From positions 1-21,544 of the forward strand of contig CAJFUH010000116.1 in the NCBI GenBank assembly GCA_904420155.1: a stretch of 21,544 nucleotides of DNA, in the 5' to 3' direction. The position numbers and the translations under genes are program-made. Within the stretch, counting starts at the first letter, position 1. The number at the start of each line of letters is the position of its first letter. This DNA comes from an uncultured Clostridia bacterium (GTDB lineage: Bacteria > Bacillota > Clostridia > Oscillospirales > Acutalibacteraceae). This document shows positions 7,671 through 15,051 of this stretch, piece after piece. Below the pieces are notes generated by a model. The model did no database searches. It saw only the letters and a list, made by a program, of their open reading frames with translations, and was not told the origin of the DNA.

Positions 7671-7907
7671 CTAAACTTGAACTTCATTTGAAGTTTTTTG
7701 ATAGGAATCCGCCTTTACTTCAATAAATTCTTCCGGGCTGGCGTCTAAGGCCAAGCAAATCGCTCGCAGGTCGTCGGCATACAATGTCCTTTTACCGTTG
7801 AGTATCGCATTAAAAGTCGTGTCCGGGATCCCCGCTTTCCGGGCAACCGCTTTTTGCTTCAAACCATGATTTTCCAGATAATCACGGACTTTTTCATAAA
7901 CCCGCAT
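7671..7907 (-). CDS. Small Xre/Cro-type DNA-binding regulator
   Basis: The 78-residue product is almost wholly one helix-turn-helix domain of the Cro/C1 type. Helices 2 and 3 lie in LKQKAVARKAGIPDTTFNAI (about residues 16-35), followed by the usual LNGKRTLYADDLRAICLAL. GGGGTG sits 7 bases before the ATG. It is transcribed from the near-consensus promoter at 7948-7976 and leads into the scaffold operon 70 bases downstream with no terminator between, so it is probably cotranscribed and a local regulator. There is no sensor domain. A dyad at 7965-7977 and related half-sites around the promoter are candidate operators for this or the divergent regulator. Function as repressor or activator cannot be told. 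Confidence 0.85.
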   Translation of the reverse strand: MRVYEKVRDYLENHGLKQKAVARKAGIPDTTFNAILNGKRTLYADDLRAICLALDASPEEFIEVKADSYQKTSNEVQV

Positions 7908-7947
7908 AAATACACCCCTAATTTCAAGAATTTCTGGATTTTATTTT

Positions 7948-7976
7948 ATTATAATTGTGTATATCTTGATTGTCAA
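7948..7976 (-). promoter_or_regulatory. Near-perfect sigma-A promoter for the regulator/scaffold operon
   Basis: On the minus strand TTGACA (7971-7976) and TATAAT (7948-7953) are separated by exactly 17 bases. It directs transcription leftward into the small Xre gene, 40 bases away, and beyond it the cohesin genes. A perfect promoter next to two repressor-like genes suggests that activity is set by repression. Confidence 0.85.
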
Positions 7977-7977
7977 G
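7965..7977. promoter_or_regulatory. Candidate operator dyad CTTGA-TTG-TCAAG
   Basis: A perfect 5-bp inverted repeat with a 3-base centre covers the -35 box of the leftward promoter. The related string CTTGATT recurs at 7996-8002, 31 bases away (about three helical turns), and the inverted form TCAAGAAT is at 7924-7931. Size and placement suit an Xre-type dimer, and either neighbouring regulator could bind. This is inferred from symmetry and position only. Confidence 0.5.
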
Positions 7978-8008
7978 GTTGTTAATACAGATATTCTTGA
8001 TTATTATA

Positions 8009-8036
8009 TTGATATTTCAGATTTCATGGGTATAAT
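8009..8036 (+). promoter_or_regulatory. Promoter of the divergent Xre-type gene
   Basis: TTGATA (8009-8014) and a perfect TATAAT (8031-8036) are separated by 16 bases. This promoter faces right and lies 20 bases before the TTG start at 8056. Its -35 is only 33 bases from the -35 of the leftward promoter, so one bound dimer in between could affect both. Confidence 0.75.
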
Positions 8037-8055
8037 GAAATTGAGGTGATAACCA

Positions 8056-8370
8056 TTGAAATATGAAATCGGAAAAAGGATTCGTAAATACCGTGAAGAT
8101 AGAAAATTAAGCCAAAAGGATTTGGCCGATATGATCGGAGTTAGTAATAGCAGGATTTCAAACTGGGAAAAAGGGATTAATCGGCCCGATGCTGATATGC
8201 TTGCTGATCTATGCAGAGCGCTCAAAGTATCTCCAAGTGAATTACTTGATGTCAGGCTGTCTACCGACGAATTAAACGACCAAGAGAGAAAAGTAATTCA
8301 AGCCTATCGTACAAAAACCGAACTACAACAGGCGGTAAATATTTTACTTGGAATAGAGGAAGAACTATAA
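8056..8370 (+). CDS. Xre-type regulator, divergent partner
   Basis: The 104-residue product has an N-terminal HTH_3 domain (about 5-60; LSQKDLADMIGVSNSRISNWEKG is the core, with the typical WEKG end of the recognition region) and a short helical tail that may serve dimerisation. The start is TTG at 8056, preceded by GAGGTGAT (8043-8050); no in-frame ATG fits. It is transcribed away from the smaller regulator gene, a layout like a cI/cro switch, and ends before the strong terminator at 8521-8561. It is likely to control its own promoter and that of the scaffold operon. No phage structural genes are present, so this need not be a prophage switch. Confidence 0.88.
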   Translation: MKYEIGKRIRKYREDRKLSQKDLADMIGVSNSRISNWEKGINRPDADMLADLCRALKVSPSELLDVRLSTDELNDQERKVIQAYRTKTELQQAVNILLGIEEEL

Positions 8371-8402
8371 AGCTTTTTGCAATCTACGAGATCATAGTAC
8401 AA

Positions 8403-8428
8403 GGGATGGGAATATGTAATCCTATCCC
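8403..8428 (+). other. Hairpin without U-tract downstream of the regulator
   Basis: GGGATGGGA (8403-8411) pairs with TCCTATCCC (8420-8428) through one G-U pair, with an 8-base loop. It lies 33 bases after the stop codon in the 3' part of the regulator transcript, ahead of the true terminator. No function can be assigned. The rest of 8371-8520 shows nothing else. Confidence 0.3.
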
Positions 8429-8520
8429 AAGATAAAAAAGTCAAATACATAGCTTTTCTAATTTTTAAATGAGTTAGTAAATTTTAAAAGCGTTTAGTGG
8501 GGAGTAATGATAACAGAAAT

Positions 8521-8561
8521 AAAACAGAGACAGGCTAAACCAATAAGCCTGTCTCTGTTTT
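8521..8561. terminator. Strong bidirectional terminator
   Basis: AAAACAGAGACAGGCT (8521-8536) and AGCCTGTCTCTGTTTT (8546-8561) form a perfect 16-bp stem with a 9-base loop. T-rich DNA follows on the plus side (TTTTTATTG) and on the minus side (TTTTATTTCTG). It ends the regulator transcript from the left and the phosphoesterase transcript from the right. Confidence 0.92.
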
Positions 8562-8653
8562 TATTGAAGATATCTCGAAATTATGACCACCAGTAAACTA
8601 GTGATTTTATCCTATAGAAAATATTTACAGCGACCCTCCCTTTTCTTGTTATC

Positions 8654-9199
8654 TTATCTAAGGGAATATTGATTTTGTATTTCCCCGTTCAAATCTTTCC
8701 ATAAAAACTGATGGTCGCAAAGGGTCATATAGCCATGGTAACTATCTTCCTTGGGAATGGAAACAGAACCGGGATTCATATAGATATAGCTTTCGTGTTC
8801 CACACACTTTGGGACATGGGTATGTCCGTGTAATAAGATGTCCCCTTTATGCAGCGGCGGCACATTTTCTTCATGGAACTTGTGGCCATGGGTAGCAAAA
8901 ATCATCCGGCTCCCTTCCCACAATAGGCAATAATCTGCTAAAACGGGAAACTGCAATACCATCTGGTCCACTTCCGCTTCACAATTGCCGCGTACACAGA
9001 GAATATCGTCCTTTTTGGCATTGAGCATTTCAATCACTTGTTTGGGATCATAATCCTTCGGTAAATCGTTTCTAGGACCGTGATATAGAATATCTCCCAA
9101 CAGCAATAGCCGATCTGCTTTTTCTCTTTGATATGCCTGTAACATTTGGCCGCAATAATATGCGGAACCATGGATATCCGACGCTATCATCCATTTCAT
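8654..9199 (-). CDS. yfcE: YfcE-type metallophosphoesterase
   Basis: The 181-residue product has the ordered metal-binding motifs of the calcineurin-like phosphoesterase fold, YfcE/MJ0936 branch. These are SDIHG (Asp8, His10), GDILYHG (Asp36), GNCE (Asn72), THGHK (His104) and GHTH (His126, His128). YfcE hydrolyses phosphodiesters of model substrates with Mn2+; the natural substrate is not settled. Length is typical and there is no signal peptide, so it is cytoplasmic. AAGGAAG precedes ATG. It has its own promoter (9385-9413) in the gap after the ECF operon and ends before the terminator at 8521-8561, so it appears monocistronic and not functionally tied to its neighbours. Confidence 0.9.
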   Translation of the reverse strand: MKWMIASDIHGSAYYCGQMLQAYQREKADRLLLLGDILYHGPRNDLPKDYDPKQVIEMLNAKKDDILCVRGNCEAEVDQMVLQFPVLADYCLLWEGSRMIFATHGHKFHEENVPPLHKGDILLHGHTHVPKCVEHESYIYMNPGSVSIPKEDSYHGYMTLCDHQFLWKDLNGEIQNQYSLR

Positions 9200-9384
9200 A
9201 TGTATCTTCCTTTTCCTTGTTTTTATTTAATGACCCTCATAGTGGTTTTCCAATTATGGATAAAATCTATAGAAACGGGGAAATGGATCCTGGAAGGGAA
9301 AAATGTTCCTGATTGAATTGACATTCCTTCCTCGCATATAGCCGAAATCCCCCATGCTATCCTTATAAAGCCACTGTTACTGTC

Positions 9385-9413
9385 ATGATATATTTTTACT
9401 ACAGCAATGTCAA
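9385..9413 (-). promoter_or_regulatory. Probable promoter of the phosphoesterase gene
   Basis: On the minus strand TTGACA (9408-9413) is followed after 17 bases by TATCAT (9385-9390). It points at the phosphoesterase start, about 185 bases downstream. The rest of the 281-base gap (9200-9480) has an imperfect inverted repeat (GGAAGG...AATGT / ACATT-CCTTCC, about 9291-9336) with no U-tract and no obvious terminator for the ECF operon. Confidence 0.6.
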
Positions 9414-9480
9414 TTCCTATTCTCCAGGATTTCAGAAAAAAGTCCGTTTTTACAATCGAAAGGAAAATGCTCGTCACCTC

Positions 9481-11187
9481 TTAAATTGAGCAGGTGTTTT
9501 GTCCTGGCCGCCGCTTCTCCTTTTCATTTTGTTGACAGAGTTTAATAACATCTTCACAAGAAACCACATGCTGGTATCGTCCGCGGGCAATTCGGTTGGC
9601 AGCCGTTGTATAAAACATATTATCCGAAAAAAAGGCGGCGGGCGTGTCCACGGACGTAATCTCCCCTTCAAAAAACATGGCGCACCGGTCGGCATTCACG
9701 GCGGCAAATTCCACGTCGTGAGTTACCATAACAATGGTCATGCCCTCTCGTTTTAATCCTTTTAAAATATCTGATAACACTTGTTTGGAATAGGCGTCCA
9801 TACCTTTCGTAGGTTCATCCAAAAGAAGAATCCGCGGTTTGAGCAGCAGAATTTTGGCAAGAGCTGCCTTCTGCTGCTCCCCTCCGCTCAGATCATATGG
9901 ATGACGAGAAAGAAGCGAGGAAATTCCCAGTTTGCTTGCCACATCTTCCGTCCGTTCCTCCCATTCCAATTTTGGATATTCCATAGCTCTGCAAGTTTCT
10001 TGAAGATCCTCCCGTACTGTGTTTTTTAAAAAGACAGTTTGTGGATTTTGAGGAAGCAGGGCGATATTGTGCCGATAAAGGGTATTCCCTTTAAACTTTG
10101 TAATCTTCTTCCCGTCTATCAGAACCCTTCCCCGATACGCTCTTTTTAAGCCCGCCAACACGCGCAGCGCTGTTGTTTTTCCCGTTCCGTTCCCTCCTAA
10201 TATACAGAAGGTTTCTCCCTGGTAAACGAAAAATGAAATTCCCCGCAATATATCCGGCAAATCCTTTTCATAACGGAACCAAACATTTTTCATCTCCAAA
10301 GCGACCGCCTCACTATGCTGATAAGGGGGGATTTCCAGGGAATCTATCCGGTAGTCAAAGTATGTTTCAAGAAAAATCCTTCCATCTTTTACAGTCAAAG
10401 GGCACTCCCCCTCCCCCTGTAACCCGTTAAAAATCCGGACAGCGCTGGGAAGCCCTGCCAGTATCCGGTGTCTTTCAGGAAGAGAATGAAGAGCCTCCCC
10501 GATCCGTTTGGGATGGCCGTACCATGCTATCCTTCCTTGTTCCATGATCATAACCCGATCTGCTAAAGGCAAAACTTCTTCCAGGCGATGTTCCACGAGA
10601 AGGATGGTGATTCCCAGTTCTCGGTTCAGTTTTTGCAGGGTATTGATAAATTCGGAAGCAGCGATAGGATCCAGCTGGGAAGTCGGTTCATCCAAAATTA
10701 GGATTTTAGGCTGCATAGCCATAATAGAAGCTAAATTCAGCATCTGTTTTTGGCCGCCAGAGAGTTCTTTGGTATCTTTCCTAAACCATGCCTGGATCCC
10801 AAAGTAGCTGGCGATTTCGGAAACACGGCGGCGGATGATTGCTGTAGGGTATCCAAGGCTTTCCAATCCAAAAGCCAATTCATGCCATACCTGATCCGTT
10901 ACGATTTGATCTTCCGGGTTTTGTAGCACATACCCTATCTCACAGGCCGCCCTGCGGTCATCCAGCTTGCTCTGTTCCACTCCTTGATAAAAAATCTCGC
11001 CTGTTCTTGTCCCATGAGGGGCCAACTCTCGCTTAATCAGTCTCAAAAGGGTCGTTTTTCCGCATCCCGATTCCCCACAAATAACGACAAATTCCCCTGT
11101 ACATACAGAAAAAGAAAGATTGGTCAGGGCTTGTTTTTCCGCCCCTGCATATTGGAAGCTCATATTTTTGATCTGTAATAGTTCCAT
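9481..11187 (-). CDS. ECF transporter ATPase, two EcfA domains fused
   Basis: The start is ATG 11187 (MELLQIKNMSF), preceded by AAGGAGG; an in-frame ATG at 11259 lacks support. The product has 568 residues and two complete ABC ATPase domains. Domain 1 has Walker A GESGCGKT (38-45), signature LSGGQ (142-146), Walker B LILDE (163-167) and the EcfA-like HRLEE after the H-loop. Domain 2 has GGNGTGKT (331-338), signature LSGGEQ (433-438), LLLDE (454-458) and THD with His490. All ATP-site residues are present on both sides. It powers an energy-coupling-factor importer with EcfT, with which it overlaps by 28 bases. ECF modules import vitamins, corrinoids, Ni or Co. It is the last gene of the DUF4430 operon. 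Confidence 0.92.
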   Translation of the reverse strand: MELLQIKNMSFQYAGAEKQALTNLSFSVCTGEFVVICGESGCGKTTLLRLIKRELAPHGTRTGEIFYQGVEQSKLDDRRAACEIGYVLQNPEDQIVTDQVWHELAFGLESLGYPTAIIRRRVSEIASYFGIQAWFRKDTKELSGGQKQMLNLASIMAMQPKILILDEPTSQLDPIAASEFINTLQKLNRELGITILLVEHRLEEVLPLADRVMIMEQGRIAWYGHPKRIGEALHSLPERHRILAGLPSAVRIFNGLQGEGECPLTVKDGRIFLETYFDYRIDSLEIPPYQHSEAVALEMKNVWFRYEKDLPDILRGISFFVYQGETFCILGGNGTGKTTALRVLAGLKRAYRGRVLIDGKKITKFKGNTLYRHNIALLPQNPQTVFLKNTVREDLQETCRAMEYPKLEWEERTEDVASKLGISSLLSRHPYDLSGGEQQKAALAKILLLKPRILLLDEPTKGMDAYSKQVLSDILKGLKREGMTIVMVTHDVEFAAVNADRCAMFFEGEITSVDTPAAFFSDNMFYTTAANRIARGRYQHVVSCEDVIKLCQQNEKEKRRPGQNTCSI

Positions 11188-12041
11188 TTGAGATCCTCCT
11201 TGATTTCTAACACGGATGGCAGAAAACACAAAATGCCAAACGCCGCATATACCGCCCATGCAAACGGCGTCTGGGGAAACGTCGATATCCGTGGATAAAA
11301 GGAAAAGCGGATAATATTTTTAATCATGCCTATGATGACCACGAGCAAAAGCGCCGCCATGATCAATAAATAGCGCCCGTCTCTCCCAGTAAAACGGAAC
11401 AAGGAAAAACTGCTTCTCCCTTTTAACCCATATCCCCGCGCTTTCATGGAATCCCCCATATCGATGGCATGTTCCAGAGCCCATGTCAAAGTAGCGGAGC
11501 TCACCCGTAGACCGCCCCTTATCTTATCCACATAACTTGGAGAAGTATATAACCCCATAGCCTTTTGGCTCTGATTGACTTTATGGAAGCGGCTTTGGAA
11601 CATCGGTATAAACCGCAGCACAGCGGACGCCAACAACGATAGCTTGGGAACCGCCGCTCCCAGTAAAAACAACACTTTATCACTGGTCATGATGTATTGA
11701 TAGCATTGAAACCAGTATAATACCGCCACACAAAGCACCGCCGTATTGCAGCCGGAATAAACCGCTTCCAACGTGACGGCATTCCCATTGAAAAAGAAAA
11801 GGGGAGTAACGCCATTGTGAAAAAACAACGGGGTAATGACGGCAATCAGGAAAAATAAAGGGATATAAAAGGCCAAATTCCGGGGAATCTCTTTTGGGCG
11901 TTCCAAGATGGAACAAAGGCAAAAACCGCCCCCTAGGGCCAGTACCCTCATCACTGGATTTTTCGCAATCACAGCGACTAAAATAACCGACAGGAAATAT
12001 ACCAATAACACCGCCGGATGATAAGATGAAAATGTTTTCAT
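11160..12041 (-). CDS. ecfT: ECF transporter transmembrane protein EcfT (CbiQ family)
   Basis: I choose ATG 12041 (MKTFSSYHPAVL; GGGGAGAG upstream) over ATG 12095. The product has 293 residues, a short N-terminal KTFSSYHP typical of EcfT, several membrane helices, LRFIPMF (about 142-148) and two coupling helices. The second carries the classical Ala-Arg-Gly (MKARGYG, 201-203), but the first reads SQKAMGLY, with Met in place of Arg (161-163). EcfT links the ATPases to a substrate-binding S component. It lies 13 bases after the DUF4430 gene and overlaps the fused ATPase gene. No S component is encoded in this window, so it either uses one encoded elsewhere or works with the DUF4430 proteins in some unknown way. 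Confidence 0.88.
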   Translation of the reverse strand: MKTFSSYHPAVLLVYFLSVILVAVIAKNPVMRVLALGGGFCLCSILERPKEIPRNLAFYIPLFFLIAVITPLFFHNGVTPLFFFNGNAVTLEAVYSGCNTAVLCVAVLYWFQCYQYIMTSDKVLFLLGAAVPKLSLLASAVLRFIPMFQSRFHKVNQSQKAMGLYTSPSYVDKIRGGLRVSSATLTWALEHAIDMGDSMKARGYGLKGRSSFSLFRFTGRDGRYLLIMAALLLVVIIGMIKNIIRFSFYPRISTFPQTPFAWAVYAAFGILCFLPSVLEIKEDLKWNYYRSKI

Positions 12042-12054
12042 AAGCTCTCTCCCC

Positions 12055-12615
12055 TTATTCAGGCAGGCTTTGCCCACCGCCGCTGTCTTTCCCAATATCC
12101 TCTCCTAAATCACATGTATAAATCCATTCAACCTCATCCCCGTCTTGCAACGTATAATTAGAACAGCCCAGGTTGGGAAACTTCCCGTTTACCCGATACA
12201 TCCATCCGGATAACGGACCACAAGAAAATTCATATAGATAATGCATCCCCCGAATGTATACCGTACCAAAATTATTTTGATCCGCCCCTTGATATTCCAG
12301 CTGGATGCGGTTATACCGGGCGGCCCGGTCTAAAAGGTCAAAAACGGTATCCCCCGGACGAAGGACATATTCTGTAGGGGGAAGGATAATCCCATCGGAA
12401 GGGATAAACTCCTCCGACTTTAATTCTTCCGGCAATCGGTCGTAATGATCCAAAACCGTATCGCACCGGATGCTGATGGTCACCGTCTCGCTGTTTTCTG
12501 TGATATCGTCCATATGGGTCATATAATACTCATCCACAGACTGGATATTGGTTCCCATCACCAGCACAGATACCAATAGAATCAGAGCGAGTATCGCCAA
12601 AATATCTTTTTTCAT
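12055..12615 (-). CDS. Membrane-anchored DUF4430 (transcobalamin C-terminal-like) protein
   Basis: 186 residues. An N-terminal signal or anchor helix (4-22) is followed by an extracytoplasmic region with a DUF4430 domain at about 80-172. The recognisable motifs are RPGDTVFDLL, GWMYRVNG (137-144), FPN, DGDEVEW (158-164) and YTCDLGED. DUF4430 (PF14478) is the fold of the C-terminal beta domain of transcobalamin and intrinsic factor, which clamps the corrinoid. Cys132, Cys151 and Cys168 could give a disulphide. AGGAGGG lies about 12 bases before ATG. It is placed directly before EcfT, where a ligand-delivering partner would be expected. A role as extracellular ligand binder is likely; the ligand is unknown. 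Confidence 0.82.
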   Translation of the reverse strand: MKKDILAILALILLVSVLVMGTNIQSVDEYYMTHMDDITENSETVTISIRCDTVLDHYDRLPEELKSEEFIPSDGIILPPTEYVLRPGDTVFDLLDRAARYNRIQLEYQGADQNNFGTVYIRGMHYLYEFSCGPLSGWMYRVNGKFPNLGCSNYTLQDGDEVEWIYTCDLGEDIGKDSGGGQSLPE

Positions 12616-12684
12616 CAGAGTGTTTATCCCTCCTATATTCCAACCTTTTTAAAAAACAGCATCTCGGTTGTCTTTTCCGATCGG

Positions 12685-15036
12685 TTAATAGATGCCATGG
12701 ATAATCCGGTCTTTTCCTCTTTTCAAAAAGTTTGATTGCCGCTGGATTTTATTTCTCATCCTCTCTTTGTTTTCCCATAAATCCTGCCTGTCAGCTTGGC
12801 TCATCGTATGCCGGCTGTACCTCGCCTCCTGGTAGATCCGGAATGCTTTTTGGAACAGCTCTGTATCTTCTCCCAACCACTGGTAAAACGCGGAAGAGGT
12901 ATCATATAGTTCTTTTTCATTGTTCAGCGCCCCGGTTATCCGCAGCAAATCAACCGTATAACAAAATGTACGTACAATACTTTCCGCCGCATCCGGAACT
13001 TCTAAGGAGCGCAGCCGATTGCCCAACCGATGCCTTCTCACCGCACAGGCCGCTAAGAATATCAAAATCAGTAAGCCCACAATACAAATAGTGGTCCATA
13101 GCAAAACGGATAGCAATGCAGCCCCATTTTTTTGTGTCATCTCGTTGAGCCCCTGGCCCTCTTCTTCCTCCTGCTTTTCGTCATGGTTTTGCTGGAATAT
13201 CGCCGAATTATCCTCGCCGTCCGGAATCCCGGATAGCTCGTCCGCCTTTTCCATCACATTGAAATAAGGCGGCGTAGTCTCAAAAGGGATCCATCCTACC
13301 CCATCCTGGTAAAATTCTGTCCACGCATGGGCGTGGGTCTCATCGATAGAGATGGCGGAATTGGAAAGCGCCCCTTCCACATCCTCCGGGGTAATCAAAA
13401 ATCCCTCCACATATCTGGCTGGGATACCATAATACCGAAACATCAGGGTGGCCGCCGTGGCGTAATGTACGGAATATCCCTCACAGCTAGTTTCTAAGAA
13501 ATACTGTAGAAAATCCCCTTCCTTGCCTGTAAAGGCGGCCTCTTGGTTATAAGACACATGATCCGTGAGATAGGACAGGATGTTCTGTTTTGCCGCTTGA
13601 TAATCGAGATGGGGGTTCCCTTGTGCATCATAGTCCCCCAATTGGTTTTTTAACAAATTCCTGGTAGATTCCGGCATATCCAAATAAGAGGCGTACACAA
13701 ATTCATTATAGTGGTCTTCATGATTTAAATAATCCTTCGCGTTCCCCTGTTTTAACTCCGCCTGTAGTTGTCCGGACAAGGTAGGATAACGTTTTACCTG
13801 ATTCGGTAAAGCGGCGTAGCGGTAGAAGCGGCTGCCCCATATCCCCTGCGCTAAAATATTTTCGTCCCCTATTCTGTCTGGATCCAGTAAGTTATTTTCT
13901 GTACTTACCAGTTCATATGGCGCATATATGTACTCGCTGCTGGCCCCAATATTGCGGATAGAAATTTGATTGTAGGAATCTTTTGTCACAGAGTTGTCCA
14001 CCGTCAACGCCAAATGAGCGAGCTGTGCTTGTCCATAAAAATTTTCCTTATGGAGCCAATAAAAAAGATCTCCGCTTTCAAATAACGTTTGGTTGGGAAC
14101 AGGTTCCCAACCAGCCCCTGTATAACGGCTTCCCACAAACCCTTTCAAATACAAGGAGTCGGGTTTGCTCATGACCACTTCTAGCTGCTCTTTTTCAGAG
14201 GGATGAAACGGTTGTAAATTTTGGAATTTCCCGTCCGGCAGCACACGGCTTCCCTGATACCGCATGGTATGAACCATCCCCTTTATATCTGATTGTACGG
14301 CCGTAAAACATTCCATCCCCTGATAGGTACTCAGAAAACCTGTAAAATAGCTAATCAGGGCGCCGGCAATACAGAGTACCGTTATCAAAAGTCCAAATAA
14401 GACGGATACCCGTGGCTCTTTAGAAATTCTCAAAAAGAGCAGCCCCGCCACGTAAATCAGCCAAAGAACGATCCATAAAAAAGGCACGCCGCTTTCTAAC
14501 CAACATCCCAGCACCAGCATGGCGCAGGAAAGAAGAAGGGGGGTCCATATTTCCCGAAAACGTACGGAAAAGAAAAGGGGAATCCCCACCAGAAAGGTCA
14601 ATAAACCGATCCACGCCATTTTAGATATCCCATATTGGATTTCTGATACCGATACCGAAAAAGCAACGGCTATTTTCCCAGTATGGGCGCCGATGGCCTG
14701 TTCCATTTGGTTAATCATGAAAAAGAACCCGCCCATCCATATTTGATGCCACACCACCGCTCCTATTAATAACAGAAGCAAAATACCCAATCCTAACAGC
14801 CGCAATCTTTTTGAGGTATAACACAGTACCATCACCACCGCTGCAAGAGCTGCGGCAGCCATCGTAATCCCATAGGGATTGTCTATGGAAAAAACAGCAC
14901 AAAACCATCCCATCAGGCCAATGATTCCAGAAAAAGAGACTACAGATTCCCACCATAAATCCTTTATAAAAGGGCGAGAATCGGATTCTTTTGTAATCTC
15001 TGCAAACTTTAATGTATTTTGAGAGGAATTTCCCAT
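12685..15036 (-). CDS. Transglutaminase-like membrane protein (TgpA/YebA family)
   Basis: 783 residues. Five to seven membrane helices occupy residues 30-230, then comes an extracytoplasmic part containing a transglutaminase-like core at about 500-590. Cys518 lies in TSCEGYSVHYA and His570 in THAHAWTEFY, and the third catalytic position reads GWIPFETTP, with Glu586 where Asp is usual. A further membrane helix (639-664) and a cytoplasmic DUF4129-like tail (about 680-760) follow. This is the standard TgpA layout, which goes with MoxR and DUF58 genes as here. Such proteins are thought to act in envelope protein cross-linking or processing; the substrate is unknown. GGGGGAGG precedes ATG, 15 bases after the DUF58 stop. 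The surface proteins of the same operon are natural candidate substrates. Confidence 0.88.
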   Translation of the reverse strand: MGNSSQNTLKFAEITKESDSRPFIKDLWWESVVSFSGIIGLMGWFCAVFSIDNPYGITMAAAALAAVVMVLCYTSKRLRLLGLGILLLLLIGAVVWHQIWMGGFFFMINQMEQAIGAHTGKIAVAFSVSVSEIQYGISKMAWIGLLTFLVGIPLFFSVRFREIWTPLLLSCAMLVLGCWLESGVPFLWIVLWLIYVAGLLFLRISKEPRVSVLFGLLITVLCIAGALISYFTGFLSTYQGMECFTAVQSDIKGMVHTMRYQGSRVLPDGKFQNLQPFHPSEKEQLEVVMSKPDSLYLKGFVGSRYTGAGWEPVPNQTLFESGDLFYWLHKENFYGQAQLAHLALTVDNSVTKDSYNQISIRNIGASSEYIYAPYELVSTENNLLDPDRIGDENILAQGIWGSRFYRYAALPNQVKRYPTLSGQLQAELKQGNAKDYLNHEDHYNEFVYASYLDMPESTRNLLKNQLGDYDAQGNPHLDYQAAKQNILSYLTDHVSYNQEAAFTGKEGDFLQYFLETSCEGYSVHYATAATLMFRYYGIPARYVEGFLITPEDVEGALSNSAISIDETHAHAWTEFYQDGVGWIPFETTPPYFNVMEKADELSGIPDGEDNSAIFQQNHDEKQEEEEGQGLNEMTQKNGAALLSVLLWTTICIVGLLILIFLAACAVRRHRLGNRLRSLEVPDAAESIVRTFCYTVDLLRITGALNNEKELYDTSSAFYQWLGEDTELFQKAFRIYQEARYSRHTMSQADRQDLWENKERMRNKIQRQSNFLKRGKDRIIHGIY

Positions 15037-15051
15037 GCGCGCCTCCCCCTT

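Noticed and set aside
7671..8370. Prophage immunity region
   Set aside because: The divergent regulators look like cI/cro, but no integrase, replication or structural phage genes adjoin. The leftward genes are host-type surface proteins.
9223..9477. Minus-strand frame of 84 codons between the ECF ATPase and the phosphoesterase
   Set aside because: It begins with GTG directly against GAGG, too close to serve as a binding site. It resembles no family I know, and a good TTGACA-17-TATCAT promoter lies inside it. Intergenic DNA is the simpler reading.
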